From positions 1-20,411 of the forward strand of contig DNWN01000046.1 in NCBI GenBank assembly GCA_003507115.1: 20,411 nucleotides of DNA, in the 5' to 3' direction. This document shows, in pieces, positions 1-7,470 of this stretch. The notes beneath the pieces were generated by a model, which saw only the letters and a program-made list of their open reading frames with translations, was not told the DNA's origin and did no database searches. Source of the DNA: Cryomorphaceae bacterium (lineage in GTDB: Bacteria > Bacteroidota > Bacteroidia > Flavobacteriales > Schleiferiaceae). The first letter of the stretch is position 1; each line of letters opens with the position of its first letter. Both the position numbers and the translations under genes were made by a program.

Positions 1-380
1 ACACTGCCGCTCGTTCCCAAGCTACCGTTGCACTTGTTAAAGTAGGATCGAACGTTGCCCACCGTGCGGGTCGTATTGTCCGTCGCCGTCTCCACCAAGA
101 CCGCAATGCCGTGGGGACCGTAGCCCTCGTACACCATCTCCTTGTAGTCCGCCTGGTCTTTGCTGGAGGCCCGCTTGATGGCGCGTTCGACGTTTTCCTT
201 GGGCATGTTCGCATCGCGTGCGTTCTGCATCAAGGCCTTCAAGCGGCTGTTCGCATCGGGACTGGGGCCGCTTTCTTTCACGGCCATAATGATGTCTTTG
301 GTGATGCGGGTGAAAACCTTGGCCATGGACGACCAACGTTTCATCTTTCGTGCTTTCCGGTATTCAAATGCGCGTCCCAT
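1..380 (-). CDS. yebC: YebC/PmpR family transcription/translation regulator, N-terminal part (runs off the window)
   Basis: Reading minus from the ATG at 380-378 gives 126 open codons to the window edge, so the C-terminal half is missing. The translation begins [16 protein letters not shown] and contains [55 protein letters not shown] and [16 protein letters not shown], the conserved domain 1 and start of domain 2 of the YebC/TACO1 family. Family members are about 240 residues long. Some were described as DNA-binding regulators; others bind ribosomes and relieve stalling at proline-rich stretches, so the exact role here is open. The start is secure because MGRAFE is the usual Bacteroidota N-terminus. 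The gene follows korB after 218 nt and probably has its own promoter (540-547). Confidence 0.95.
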   Translation of the reverse strand, partial: MGRAFEYRKARKMKRWSSMAKVFTRITKDIIMAVKESGPSPDANSRLKALMQNARDANMPKENVERAIKRASSKDQADYKEMVYEGYGPHGIAVLVETATDNTTRTVGNVRSYFNKCNGSLGTSGS

Positions 381-384
381 GGAG

Positions 385-477
385 GGTGAAGGGGTAAAAA
401 GTTAAAGGGTCGAAGAGTGGAAGAGGAAAAGGGTGAAAGGGTTTAAGGGCAAAAGGGGTTAAGGGTGGAAGGGTGTC
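385..477. repeat. Purine-rich degenerate repeat in the yebC leader
   Basis: The plus strand carries about 90 nt made almost only of A and G with scattered T, built from loosely repeated GGGT / AAGGG units about 7-9 nt apart (GGGTGAA, AAAGGGT, TTTAAGGGC, GGTTAAGGGTGG). On the yebC sense strand it reads as CCCTT(T/A)A-type pyrimidine repeats ending just before the ATG. Units vary, so this is a decayed or low-complexity tract and not an exact tandem array. There is no coding sense and no hairpin potential (one strand is nearly all purine). The rest of the 381-598 gap shows only the candidate promoter. Confidence 0.7.
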
Positions 478-539
478 CCTTGGTCCATTTTGCCTCTTGC
501 CTTCCGTGCCTTGTCTGCCTCGGGCCGTTCGACGAAGTA

Positions 540-547
540 CAAATGTA
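540..547 (-). promoter_or_regulatory. Candidate -7 box (TACATTTG) for yebC
   Basis: The minus strand reads TACATTTG, a full match to the Bacteroidota -7 consensus TAnnTTTG, in the korB-yebC gap. It lies 159 nt upstream of the yebC ATG, implying a leader of about 150 nt that includes the pyrimidine-rich tract. No TTG/TTTG -33 box is seen at the usual 17-23 nt distance, so support is the -7 match and location only. Confidence 0.4.
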
Positions 548-598
548 GGGTATGGGCCGGGTTGGTTTGCGCGCGGGGCACAGGGCTGAAGTCCCGGG

Positions 599-1564
599 TT
601 AGGTAACCGTCCAGGTACGGCCGAGCGCCAATACCTCCTCGAGACTCCGCGTCTGGGCATGCGCGGCATGAACTTCGATTTCAAACACGGGCCGATCTTC
701 GCGATATAACACTCCAAAGGGGCGAAGTTCCCCCGTCATACGCGCTAGGGCATAGGCTTTCATGGGATCCGTTTCATCGTGAATCCAGCATTCGCTCAAG
801 GGGCGCTCCATCGTGGAAACGATGCGAACCGTCTGCCCATCCAGCCACAGCGCCTTGTCTTGATCAACGCCAAATGTGATAGGTTGGCCGTGTTCCAAGA
901 AAATAGCGTGGTCGCTTTGGGTCTTTTTGTCCGTAAAAGGCTCAAAGGCCCCATCGTGAAACACATTGCAATTCTGGTATATTTCTACCAAGGCGCTCCC
1001 ACCGTGGGCTTTGGCCCGAGTCATCATCTCGCGAAGGTGTGCGGGATGACGGTCCATGCTTCGGGCCAGGAACGTAGCTCCCGCTCCAAGAGCCAAGGTT
1101 TGCGGATTGATGGGATGGTCCACGCTCCCGAGGGGGGTGGATTTGGAGATCGCTCCGGCCCGGCTAGTGGGCGAATATTGGCCTTTGGTGAGCCCGTAGA
1201 TTTCATTGTTAAAGAGCAAAATGGGCACCCCGACATTCCGACGGAGGGCATGAATCAAGTGGTTGCCTCCAATGCTCAGGGCATCCCCATCGCCTGTAAT
1301 TAACCACACATCCAAGGTTGGATTCGCGAGTTTAATGCCCGTCGCCACCGCTGGCGCACGACCATGGAGACTATGTATGCCATAGGCGTTTACATAATAA
1401 GGCAAGCGACTAGCGCATCCAATGCCCGAGACAACGACCGTATTGGCGGGGTCCGCATCAATCAGGGCCAAGACCTCCGTGAATTGCTTCAAAACGGAAT
1501 AATCTCCGCAGCCCGGGCACCAGCGGACCTCTTGGTCGGAGAGAAAGTCTTTGCCGCTTTTCAT
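599..1564 (-). CDS. korB: 2-oxoacid:ferredoxin oxidoreductase, beta subunit (KorB-like)
   Basis: 321 residues. This thiamine-diphosphate subunit, with the gamma-alpha protein encoded just upstream, decarboxylates a 2-oxoacid (probably 2-oxoglutarate) to the acyl-CoA and passes electrons to ferredoxin in the cytoplasm. Seen in the sequence: WCPGCGDY with Cys16 and Cys19, GIGCASR with Cys50 and NCNVFHDG with Cys199, the expected ligands of the single [4Fe-4S] cluster; the TPP/Mg motif GDGDALSIGGNHL at 91-103 followed by NNEIYGLTKGQYSPTS at 119-134, characteristic of this family. The ATG overlaps the korA stop (ATGA at 1564-1561), so translation is probably coupled. 2-Oxoglutarate specificity is inferred from similarity to KorB and from the absence of separate gamma/delta (ferredoxin-domain) genes typical of pyruvate enzymes; pyruvate or a branched-chain oxoacid cannot be excluded. 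No terminator is visible after the stop. Confidence 0.93.
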   Translation of the reverse strand: MKSGKDFLSDQEVRWCPGCGDYSVLKQFTEVLALIDADPANTVVVSGIGCASRLPYYVNAYGIHSLHGRAPAVATGIKLANPTLDVWLITGDGDALSIGGNHLIHALRRNVGVPILLFNNEIYGLTKGQYSPTSRAGAISKSTPLGSVDHPINPQTLALGAGATFLARSMDRHPAHLREMMTRAKAHGGSALVEIYQNCNVFHDGAFEPFTDKKTQSDHAIFLEHGQPITFGVDQDKALWLDGQTVRIVSTMERPLSECWIHDETDPMKAYALARMTGELRPFGVLYREDRPVFEIEVHAAHAQTRSLEEVLALGRTWTVT

Positions 1565-3378
1565 GATTCCGAGAGATGTTGGGCCAGGCGTTGTTGCACT
1601 TCGAGTGCACCAAAAGGCTGGCCACTGGTTTTTCCAACAAAGGCCAATTCGCGTTGGGTCTGGCTGCGTAAAACCTGGACCAACTGTCCTTCATTCATTT
1701 CGACGACTACGACCTGATGGAAGCCCTCCATGAAGGGGAAAAGGTCGGGATGAAGGGGGACTAAATGTTTCAAATGTAAATGGGTGACCGCATGTCCGTC
1801 GCTCCGTAAGGCTTCTACCGCGGTACGCAGGGCACCATAGGTACTCCCCCACCCAATGACCAAGAGGTCTCCTGAAGATTCTCCTACCTCGGCATTCAAT
1901 GGCCCATAAAAACGTGTGACCGATTGGACTTTTGCCGCACGCTGCTGAACCATCGTTTGGTGATTCGACGCGTCATACGAGATATTCCCCGTTTCGACCT
2001 CCGTTTCCAATCCTCCAATTCGATGCATCCCTTCCGAGGTTCCCGGGATGATCCATGGGCGGACGCCGTATTCATCGCGCGCATAGGGCAGCCGGTCAAC
2101 ATCCGCCTGTGGAGCTGTAATGGTCGGTAAACTGACTAATTCGGGAATGCGGAAGGGCTCTGCACTGTTGGCGATATAGGCATCCGAAAGAACGATGACC
2201 GGCGTCATGGACTCTACGGCTATTTTGGCTGCCATCACCAAGTCGTGCATGGCTTCCCCTGTGCGCTTGATGGCCATGATAGGCAAAGGTGCTTCTCCGT
2301 GGCGGCCATACATGGCTTGAAAGAGGTCCGACTGTTCCATTTTGGTGGGTAGCCCGGTACTCGGTCCACCGCGTTGCACATTAATCACCACCAAGGGTAA
2401 TTCCATCATCACCGCTAATCCCAAGCCCTCCCCTTTGAGACTTATCCCCGGGCCCGAAGATGCCGTGGCACCCAAGCTCCCTGCGAAGGAAGCGCCCAGA
2501 GCCGCGGTGATTGAGGCGATTTCATCCTCAGCCTGGAAGGGCAATACCCCCTCCGGCCGGAGACGTGCCAATTCATGGAGGATGTCCGACGCAGGGGTGA
2601 TCGGATACCCCGCATAAAGAACTTGCCGGCCTAACTGCCGAGCAGCGGCTGCCAAACCGAGGGCAATAGCTTGGCTTCCCGAAAGTGTCTTATAGGTCCC
2701 TGGCTGAGCTTGACGTTGCGGGACTTCGCGACGATATGCCGTCCATTCCGCCGTCTCTCCGAGATGGTACCCCGCTTGAAACGCGCGAAGGTTGGCTTCG
2801 CCAAGATCACCGGAGAATTGACGCTTCAAATCGGCTTCCATCGCCGTGACCGATTGGCTGTATAGCCAGGTCAAAAGCCCCAAAATGGTCATGTTCTTGG
2901 CCCGACTTTTTTCTTTTCCCGACAAGGGTGTGTCTTTGAGGGCCTCGGCCGTGAGCTTTTTGAAGTCCACTTCCAATACCTGAAACCGGCTGTGGGCATC
3001 TTGCAGGGGCTCTGCCTCGGCGGGGAGCCCAGCAATGGCCTTGGATCGCGCATCAAAGCCATCCGTCGAGGCGAGGAGCAACCCCCCTTCCTTGAGTTTG
3101 GATTGGTGTTTGATCCAGCCAGCCACATTAAAAGCTACCAGGACATCCGCGGCATCCCCTGGATCAAAGATGGCTTCCGAAGCCATTTGAAATTGAAAGC
3201 CCGATACTCCCGAAACGGTGCCTTGCGGGGCACGAATTTCCGCCGGAAAATCACTGAGGGTCCGAACGTCTTGTCCACTCTGTGCCGCGGCCCGAATGAG
3301 CTGCGAACCCAAGAGCTGAACTCCATCGCCAGAATCCCCGGCAATCAGAACGACAAGATGGGAAAGGGTTTTAGACAT
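1561..3378 (-). CDS. korA: 2-oxoacid:ferredoxin oxidoreductase, fused gamma-alpha subunit (KorA-like)
   Basis: 605 residues, a natural fusion. Residues 1-190 are the gamma domain (AGDSGDGVQLLGSQLI at 13-28, FPAEIRAPQGTVSGVSGFQF at 44-63). From about 232 the alpha (pyrimidine-binding) domain follows, with GSQAIALG at 234-241, YPITPAS at 258-264, the AEDEIASI segment at 283-290, ASSGPG at 306-311 and QRGGPSTGLPT at 335-345. Domain order and length match the two-subunit KorAB enzymes, for example the mycobacterial one. With korB it forms the CoA-acylating oxidoreductase that supplies reduced ferredoxin or runs the 2-oxoglutarate step of the TCA cycle. The ATG lies inside the end of the upstream NifU-domain gene (8-nt overlap) and its stop overlaps the korB start, so the three genes are one transcript. 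Substrate assignment is inference. Confidence 0.93.
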   Translation of the reverse strand: MSKTLSHLVVLIAGDSGDGVQLLGSQLIRAAAQSGQDVRTLSDFPAEIRAPQGTVSGVSGFQFQMASEAIFDPGDAADVLVAFNVAGWIKHQSKLKEGGLLLASTDGFDARSKAIAGLPAEAEPLQDAHSRFQVLEVDFKKLTAEALKDTPLSGKEKSRAKNMTILGLLTWLYSQSVTAMEADLKRQFSGDLGEANLRAFQAGYHLGETAEWTAYRREVPQRQAQPGTYKTLSGSQAIALGLAAAARQLGRQVLYAGYPITPASDILHELARLRPEGVLPFQAEDEIASITAALGASFAGSLGATASSGPGISLKGEGLGLAVMMELPLVVINVQRGGPSTGLPTKMEQSDLFQAMYGRHGEAPLPIMAIKRTGEAMHDLVMAAKIAVESMTPVIVLSDAYIANSAEPFRIPELVSLPTITAPQADVDRLPYARDEYGVRPWIIPGTSEGMHRIGGLETEVETGNISYDASNHQTMVQQRAAKVQSVTRFYGPLNAEVGESSGDLLVIGWGSTYGALRTAVEALRSDGHAVTHLHLKHLVPLHPDLFPFMEGFHQVVVVEMNEGQLVQVLRSQTQRELAFVGKTSGQPFGALEVQQRLAQHLSES

Positions 3379-3607
3379 CGGCGTGGACCACGGACACCAC
3401 CTCGGGTGCGTGCTTTTTAATCGTAGTCTCTACCCCGTTTTTCAGGGTCATTTGATTGACCGAGCAGCCCGCACAGGCCCCGAGTAGTCGGATATGCACC
3501 GACATGGCCTTCGTGATTTCGACCAATTGGATGTCTCCCCCATCATTCTGAAGAAAGGGTCGGATTTCATCGAGGGCGACTTGAACGCGTTCTTGGAGAT
3601 CCATCAT
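3371..3607 (-). CDS. NifU C-terminal domain (Nfu-type) Fe-S cluster scaffold/carrier
   Basis: 78 residues, a stand-alone NifU C-terminal domain. DEIRPFLQNDGGDIQLVEI at 13-31 and LLGACAGCSVNQMTLKNGVE at 41-60 are family hallmarks; Cys45 and Cys48 form the CxxC that binds a bridging [4Fe-4S] cluster between two subunits. Such proteins hand clusters to apo-enzymes. The gene begins MM: the first Met (ATG 3607-3605) overlaps the mrp stop as ATGA and is preferred. Its 3' end overlaps korA by 8 nt. Sitting between the Fe-S carrier mrp and the Fe-S enzyme korAB, it plausibly serves KorB maturation, though a general housekeeping role is equally possible. Confidence 0.92.
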   Translation of the reverse strand: MMDLQERVQVALDEIRPFLQNDGGDIQLVEITKAMSVHIRLLGACAGCSVNQMTLKNGVETTIKKHAPEVVSVVHADV

Positions 3608-4743
3608 GCGTTCCGCGGAGTGGTTTTACATCCAGCCATGGTTGTGATCCGAACGGCTTCCGTCGGGGGGAAATTTTCAATGCGATCGGTCAAGGCGGTA
3701 ATCATATTCTGCGTCACCTGCTTAAAAGCCTCTACGGAAGGACCCTGGGTCTGAAGGGCCGCGGGATGACCCACGTCGCCCGCTTCACGAATGCTCTGAA
3801 TCAAGGGCACCTCCCCAAGGAAAGGCACCTCCAGCTGATAGGCCAGCTGTTGCGCCCCTTCCTTACCAAAGAGGTAGTATTTCATGTCCGGCAATTCTGC
3901 GGGCGTAAAGTAAGCCATGTTTTCGACGATGCCCAGAACGGGGACTTGAATGGCATCCATTTGGAACATCCCCACGCCTTTGCGTGCATCCGCCAAAGCG
4001 ACATGCTGCGGGGTAGATACCACTACCGCCCCGGTAATCGGCAGGGCTTGCACGATGCTCAAATGGATATCGCCTGTTCCAGGAGGCAGGTCAATGAGCA
4101 AAAAATCCAGTTCACCCCAATGGGTTTCTTGAAGCATTTGATTGAGGGCCTTCGTGGCCATTGGGCCTCGCCAGACCACGGCTTGATCCGTCCCAGCAAA
4201 AAATCCAATGGACATGACTTTCACTCCGTAGGATTCCACGGGTTCCATTTTGCGAACGCCTCCGATCTCCGTGCCACCGGGCCGGTCACTTACTACATCA
4301 AACATCAAAGGCATCGAGGGTCCGTAGATATCCGCATCCAAAATGCCCACTTTGAATCCCATGCCTACCAAGGTCACGGCCAAGTTGGCCGTTATGGTCG
4401 ATTTACCCACCCCTCCTTTGCCGGACGCGATAGCCACGACGTGTTGGATGCCTGGAATGGCCTTGCCGCGAAGAACAGTGCTTGCGGGAGTTTCGGGCGC
4501 TTCAACGATCAGATGAATCGTAAGCTGAATCTTCGGATCGATGCGCGCATGGATGGCTTTGAGGACCTCCACTTCTAATTTTTTCTTTTGGTGTAGCACG
4601 GGGCTATCACACACGACATCTAAAATGATTTCGGAGCCCATGATTTGCACGTTGCGCAATCCATCGGATGCCATCAGCAATCCTTTGCCCGAGGCATTCG
4701 CCACGGCGCTTAAGGCTTCTTCAACTTGTTTACGTGTGACCAT
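3604..4743 (-). CDS. mrp: Mrp/NBP35 (ApbC) family Fe-S carrier P-loop ATPase
   Basis: 379 residues. Residues 1-85 are a MIP18/DUF59-type domain; then comes the deviant Walker A loop SGKGGVGKST at 107-116, LDADIYGPSMP at 135-145, a WRGPM segment and LLIDLPPGTGD (Walker B region), as in the Mrp ParA-like ATPases that carry [4Fe-4S] clusters to target proteins. The region that in E. coli Mrp holds the CxxC cluster ligands reads ENMAYFTPAELPDMKYYLFG here, with no cysteine; I recall this as usual in Bacteroidota. A lone Cys occurs near the C-terminus (MAGCKTT). The ATG at 4743-4741 follows a TAATTTTG -7 box by 4 nt. The stop overlaps the next start (ATGA). Family assignment is firm; cluster transfer activity is inferred. 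Confidence 0.95.
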   Translation of the reverse strand: MVTRKQVEEALSAVANASGKGLLMASDGLRNVQIMGSEIILDVVCDSPVLHQKKKLEVEVLKAIHARIDPKIQLTIHLIVEAPETPASTVLRGKAIPGIQHVVAIASGKGGVGKSTITANLAVTLVGMGFKVGILDADIYGPSMPLMFDVVSDRPGGTEIGGVRKMEPVESYGVKVMSIGFFAGTDQAVVWRGPMATKALNQMLQETHWGELDFLLIDLPPGTGDIHLSIVQALPITGAVVVSTPQHVALADARKGVGMFQMDAIQVPVLGIVENMAYFTPAELPDMKYYLFGKEGAQQLAYQLEVPFLGEVPLIQSIREAGDVGHPAALQTQGPSVEAFKQVTQNMITALTDRIENFPPTEAVRITTMAGCKTTPRNA

Positions 4744-4747
4744 GCCG

Positions 4748-4755
4748 CAAAATTA
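4748..4755 (-). promoter_or_regulatory. Candidate -7 box (TAATTTTG) immediately before mrp
   Basis: The minus strand reads TAATTTTG, a full TAnnTTTG match, then CGGC and the mrp ATG. The 43-nt gap after rlmN fits an internal promoter for mrp-nfu-korAB. A transcript started from it would begin at or beside the ATG, so it would be leaderless. No -33 TTG is found at 17-23 nt, so read-through from rlmN may contribute. Confidence 0.5.
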
Positions 4756-4786
4756 CGGCGCAAGGGCGGGAAGGCCGTGACTTTTA

Positions 4787-5866
4787 TCAAGCAATGTGTA
4801 TGGGCGGAGAACTCAGCTCTTCGGGTAAGGTCTTATTTGCCAGCTGGCCGCAGGCGGCATCAATATCCTTGCCGCGGGAACGACGAACCTTGGCGGTGAC
4901 ACCGATTCGCTCGAGCGCCGTCACATAGGCTTCAATGGCTTCAGGTTCTGCTTGTTGAAAGCGTTCGTCCCCAATGGCATTGTATTCAATCAAGTTGACT
5001 TTGACTGGGATACGCTTGCATAATTGCACCAGGGCTTCCACATCCTCAGGTGTGTCATTCACGCCTTTCCAAACGACATATTCAAACGTGATTCGGCGCT
5101 TCGTAGCGCGATACCAATATTCCAGAGACTCACGGAGTTCAGCAATGGGCGCCACGTCATTGATAGGCATGATTTGAGAACGGACCTCATCCCGGGCCGA
5201 ATGCAAACTCACGGCCAAATGAAACTTCACGCCATCGTCTGCCAGTTTTTTGATCATCTTGGGTAAGCCCACGGTAGAAAGGGTAATGCGCCGAGGGGAG
5301 AGACCCAATCCATCCGGCTGAGTAATCTTTTTAATCGCCGTTAACACATTATGGTAGTTCATAAGCGGCTCACCCATACCCATGAAAACGATATTCGTGA
5401 GTGGCCGGCCAAAGTGCTCCAATCCCTGCTGATGGATGGCCCGCACCTGATCATATATCTCCTCGGGTTCTAGGTTGCGCATTCTTTTCAAGCGAGCTGT
5501 GGCACAAAATGCACAATTTAAACTGCATCCTACTTGGGAGCTCACGCACGCCGTGATGCGCTTTTCCGTCGGAATCAAAACGGATTCCACAATTAACCCA
5601 TCGGGGAGCTTGACCGCATTTTTGATGGTGCCATCCGACGAATGCTGGGCTTGTGTCACCGCATTAGGGTGGATAGCATATTCGGCGGATAGGCGTTCCT
5701 TCAGGGCATGCGGGATATTGCGCATGTCTGAAATGGCATGAACGCCCTTCGCCCAAATCCAATCGTAGACCTGTGCCGCCCGATAGGACGGCTCGCCCCA
5801 TTCGGCAAAGAGGTCTTGCAAGTCGCCTTTGGAAAGACTGCGGAGATTTTTGGGTGCTGTACTCAT
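4787..5866 (-). CDS. rlmN: 23S rRNA (A2503)-C2 / tRNA (A37)-C2 methyltransferase RlmN
   Basis: 359 residues, the usual RlmN size. This radical SAM enzyme adds a methyl to C2 of A2503 in 23S rRNA and of A37 in some tRNAs, via a methylated cysteine intermediate. Seen: CSLNCAFC with Cys114, Cys118 and Cys121 as the CX3CX2C [4Fe-4S] ligands; Cys107 in ACVSSQVG and Cys339 in DIDAACGQL, matching the two mechanistic cysteines of E. coli RlmN; the GMGEP SAM-binding segment; and the YNAIGD stretch. Both mechanistic cysteines are present, so it should be active and is not a Cfr-type resistance enzyme from context. The ATG overlaps the stop of the upstream envelope-protein gene (ATGA 5866-5863), so the two are translationally coupled. 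Confidence 0.97.
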   Translation of the reverse strand: MSTAPKNLRSLSKGDLQDLFAEWGEPSYRAAQVYDWIWAKGVHAISDMRNIPHALKERLSAEYAIHPNAVTQAQHSSDGTIKNAVKLPDGLIVESVLIPTEKRITACVSSQVGCSLNCAFCATARLKRMRNLEPEEIYDQVRAIHQQGLEHFGRPLTNIVFMGMGEPLMNYHNVLTAIKKITQPDGLGLSPRRITLSTVGLPKMIKKLADDGVKFHLAVSLHSARDEVRSQIMPINDVAPIAELRESLEYWYRATKRRITFEYVVWKGVNDTPEDVEALVQLCKRIPVKVNLIEYNAIGDERFQQAEPEAIEAYVTALERIGVTAKVRRSRGKDIDAACGQLANKTLPEELSSPPIHIA

Positions 5867-7428
5867 GGATTGACTCGTTGCAAGGACCCGAATTGGACCT
5901 TGTTCTTGCGAAAGGAATAGAACACCGCTTCTCCCTGGACAAGCTCGCTCGAGGCGCTCCGGCGAGGAAGGGTTTGCACCCTGTCTTTGCTATTGTTGTA
6001 GAGCACCGTGTAGAGCATTTCGGCCTCCGGAGTAATAGTCACCGCCACAACATTGGAAGTTCGGGCATTGCGCATCACCACCGGACGGCGTATTCCAAAG
6101 CGCTTAGAATTGGCTTTGTGGTCGTTAAAGATGAGGTGCAATTGCTTACCATCGACCAAAGGCAGGTAACCAGAAGCTCGGCCCCCGTCGTTCTTGGAAA
6201 ACTGCCGCTTGGGCACATGACCGGACCATTCGATTTGACCCTTATCGGATATGCCAAAAGCGATGATGTCGTAATAGTAATAATAGTAATTGGTTACGGT
6301 TCCGTTGCGCGTTTGGGTCGTCACCACTTGCATTTCGTAGTCTTCGGCCACGACAAAGGCGCCGCCATCTGGACGATGCAAGAAATGGCGAAAGACAAAG
6401 TCCTCGCGTATTTCCGCACCCCGAGTGGCCCGCCCCGTGCTCATAAACTCATCCAAGAATTCGGGCGAAAAGGGAGTTAAGTGGGTGGAAATTACCGTGG
6501 CTTCGGCCTGATCCAGGGTCGTATAGAACATTCCCTTCATAGAGGCTTGGTTGTAGCCTTGCTCCGAATAAAATCCAGCCACGGCCATGGTGTTGTTGCC
6601 GAAATCCAGTTCCATCCCCATATTCGTGACGAAGACTCGATCTAGCCCTAGGTCGATTTCAAAAACTCGATCGTCCTTGCCGCTGAGGCGGTAGACGATA
6701 AACTCTTCGTTGGACTGCCCCCAAACCCAGCGCTCTCCTTTATTTCGTTCCGGCGTCTTTTTACCAATGAAGTAGACATCCCCGGCGTTCGTTACATCGG
6801 AGCGGTACAAGCTGAAGTAGCGGTCCAAAATGTCAAGTTCAATGTCCTTGGCCCACAAGAGCTCCAGCTGCAGGTTGTACACGGCCACCGAGAATTTCTC
6901 ATTATCCCGAATACTGTAATCCGGATTGGAGAAAATCATGAACTTCTGACGATCCTGCGAAAAACTCACCTTAAAGCTCCCCTTGTACTTTCGGCGAGCA
7001 TCCAGTCGTTCCACCACCCTGAGTTCTTTGGGGTCTCCATGGGTGTCAAGTACTTGAAGGAGAAGAATTTTTTGGTCCGTCTGACGATTGTAGGATTGCA
7101 AAAAGATGTAAAATTCCCCCTGAACCACGTGAGTCGAAATTAATTCGGTCCGGTCCCCTTGATAAATGATCTGGTCGATTTCCGATTGCCACACTTGCTT
7201 GGAGGTCTTTCGGTCATATTTCGCAAAAAACCAGCGGTTTGCTGTTAATATCGCGTATCGACTACCGTACGTGTAAAAAGCATTGGAATCCAAGTCCAAA
7301 ATGTCCTGGGTTTGTACTTCTCGGTATCGGTAGGGCATACCCCATTGCAGCTCATAGGCGGGTAATTGGCCGTACAAAGCTGGACCAAATGCCCAGAAAA
7401 AAAGAAAAATGTACTTCAATGAACGCAT
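5863..7428 (-). CDS. Secreted or periplasmic protein of unknown function, Bacteroidota-type
   Basis: 521 residues from the ATG at 7428-7426. A GTG 18 codons upstream is also in frame but would run into the divergent gene, and only the ATG places a signal peptide at the N-terminus: MRSLKYIFLFFWAFGPALYG, with likely cleavage after Gly20. The mature part is rich in aromatic and beta-type sequence with recurring strands such as YAILTANRWFFAKYD, KFMIFSNPDYSI and FVVAEDYEMQVVTT, which could form a propeller-like fold; that is a guess from pattern. A six-tyrosine run lies in TNYYYYYYDIIAFG, followed by HVPKRQFSKNDGGRASGY. I recall similar Tyr-run plus PKRQ..NDGG segments in uncharacterised Bacteroidota proteins. 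No catalytic motif is visible. It is coupled to rlmN by an ATGA overlap and divergent from the barrel-like gene at 7471. Confidence 0.8.
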   Translation of the reverse strand: MRSLKYIFLFFWAFGPALYGQLPAYELQWGMPYRYREVQTQDILDLDSNAFYTYGSRYAILTANRWFFAKYDRKTSKQVWQSEIDQIIYQGDRTELISTHVVQGEFYIFLQSYNRQTDQKILLLQVLDTHGDPKELRVVERLDARRKYKGSFKVSFSQDRQKFMIFSNPDYSIRDNEKFSVAVYNLQLELLWAKDIELDILDRYFSLYRSDVTNAGDVYFIGKKTPERNKGERWVWGQSNEEFIVYRLSGKDDRVFEIDLGLDRVFVTNMGMELDFGNNTMAVAGFYSEQGYNQASMKGMFYTTLDQAEATVISTHLTPFSPEFLDEFMSTGRATRGAEIREDFVFRHFLHRPDGGAFVVAEDYEMQVVTTQTRNGTVTNYYYYYYDIIAFGISDKGQIEWSGHVPKRQFSKNDGGRASGYLPLVDGKQLHLIFNDHKANSKRFGIRRPVVMRNARTSNVVAVTITPEAEMLYTVLYNNSKDRVQTLPRRSASSELVQGEAVFYSFRKNKVQFGSLQRVNP

Positions 7429-7470
7429 TGTGGCAGGGTTTTGGAATATTTGCAAAGAAACGATGCAACG

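Noticed and set aside
3766..4578. 270-codon plus-strand open frame antisense to mrp
   Set aside because: Shadow of the mrp coding sequence; translation is His-rich and compositionally unlike a real protein.
6266..6292. Trinucleotide-like TAA/TAG tract resembling a microsatellite
   Set aside because: On the minus strand it simply encodes the six-tyrosine run of the signal-peptide protein with mixed TAT/TAC codons.
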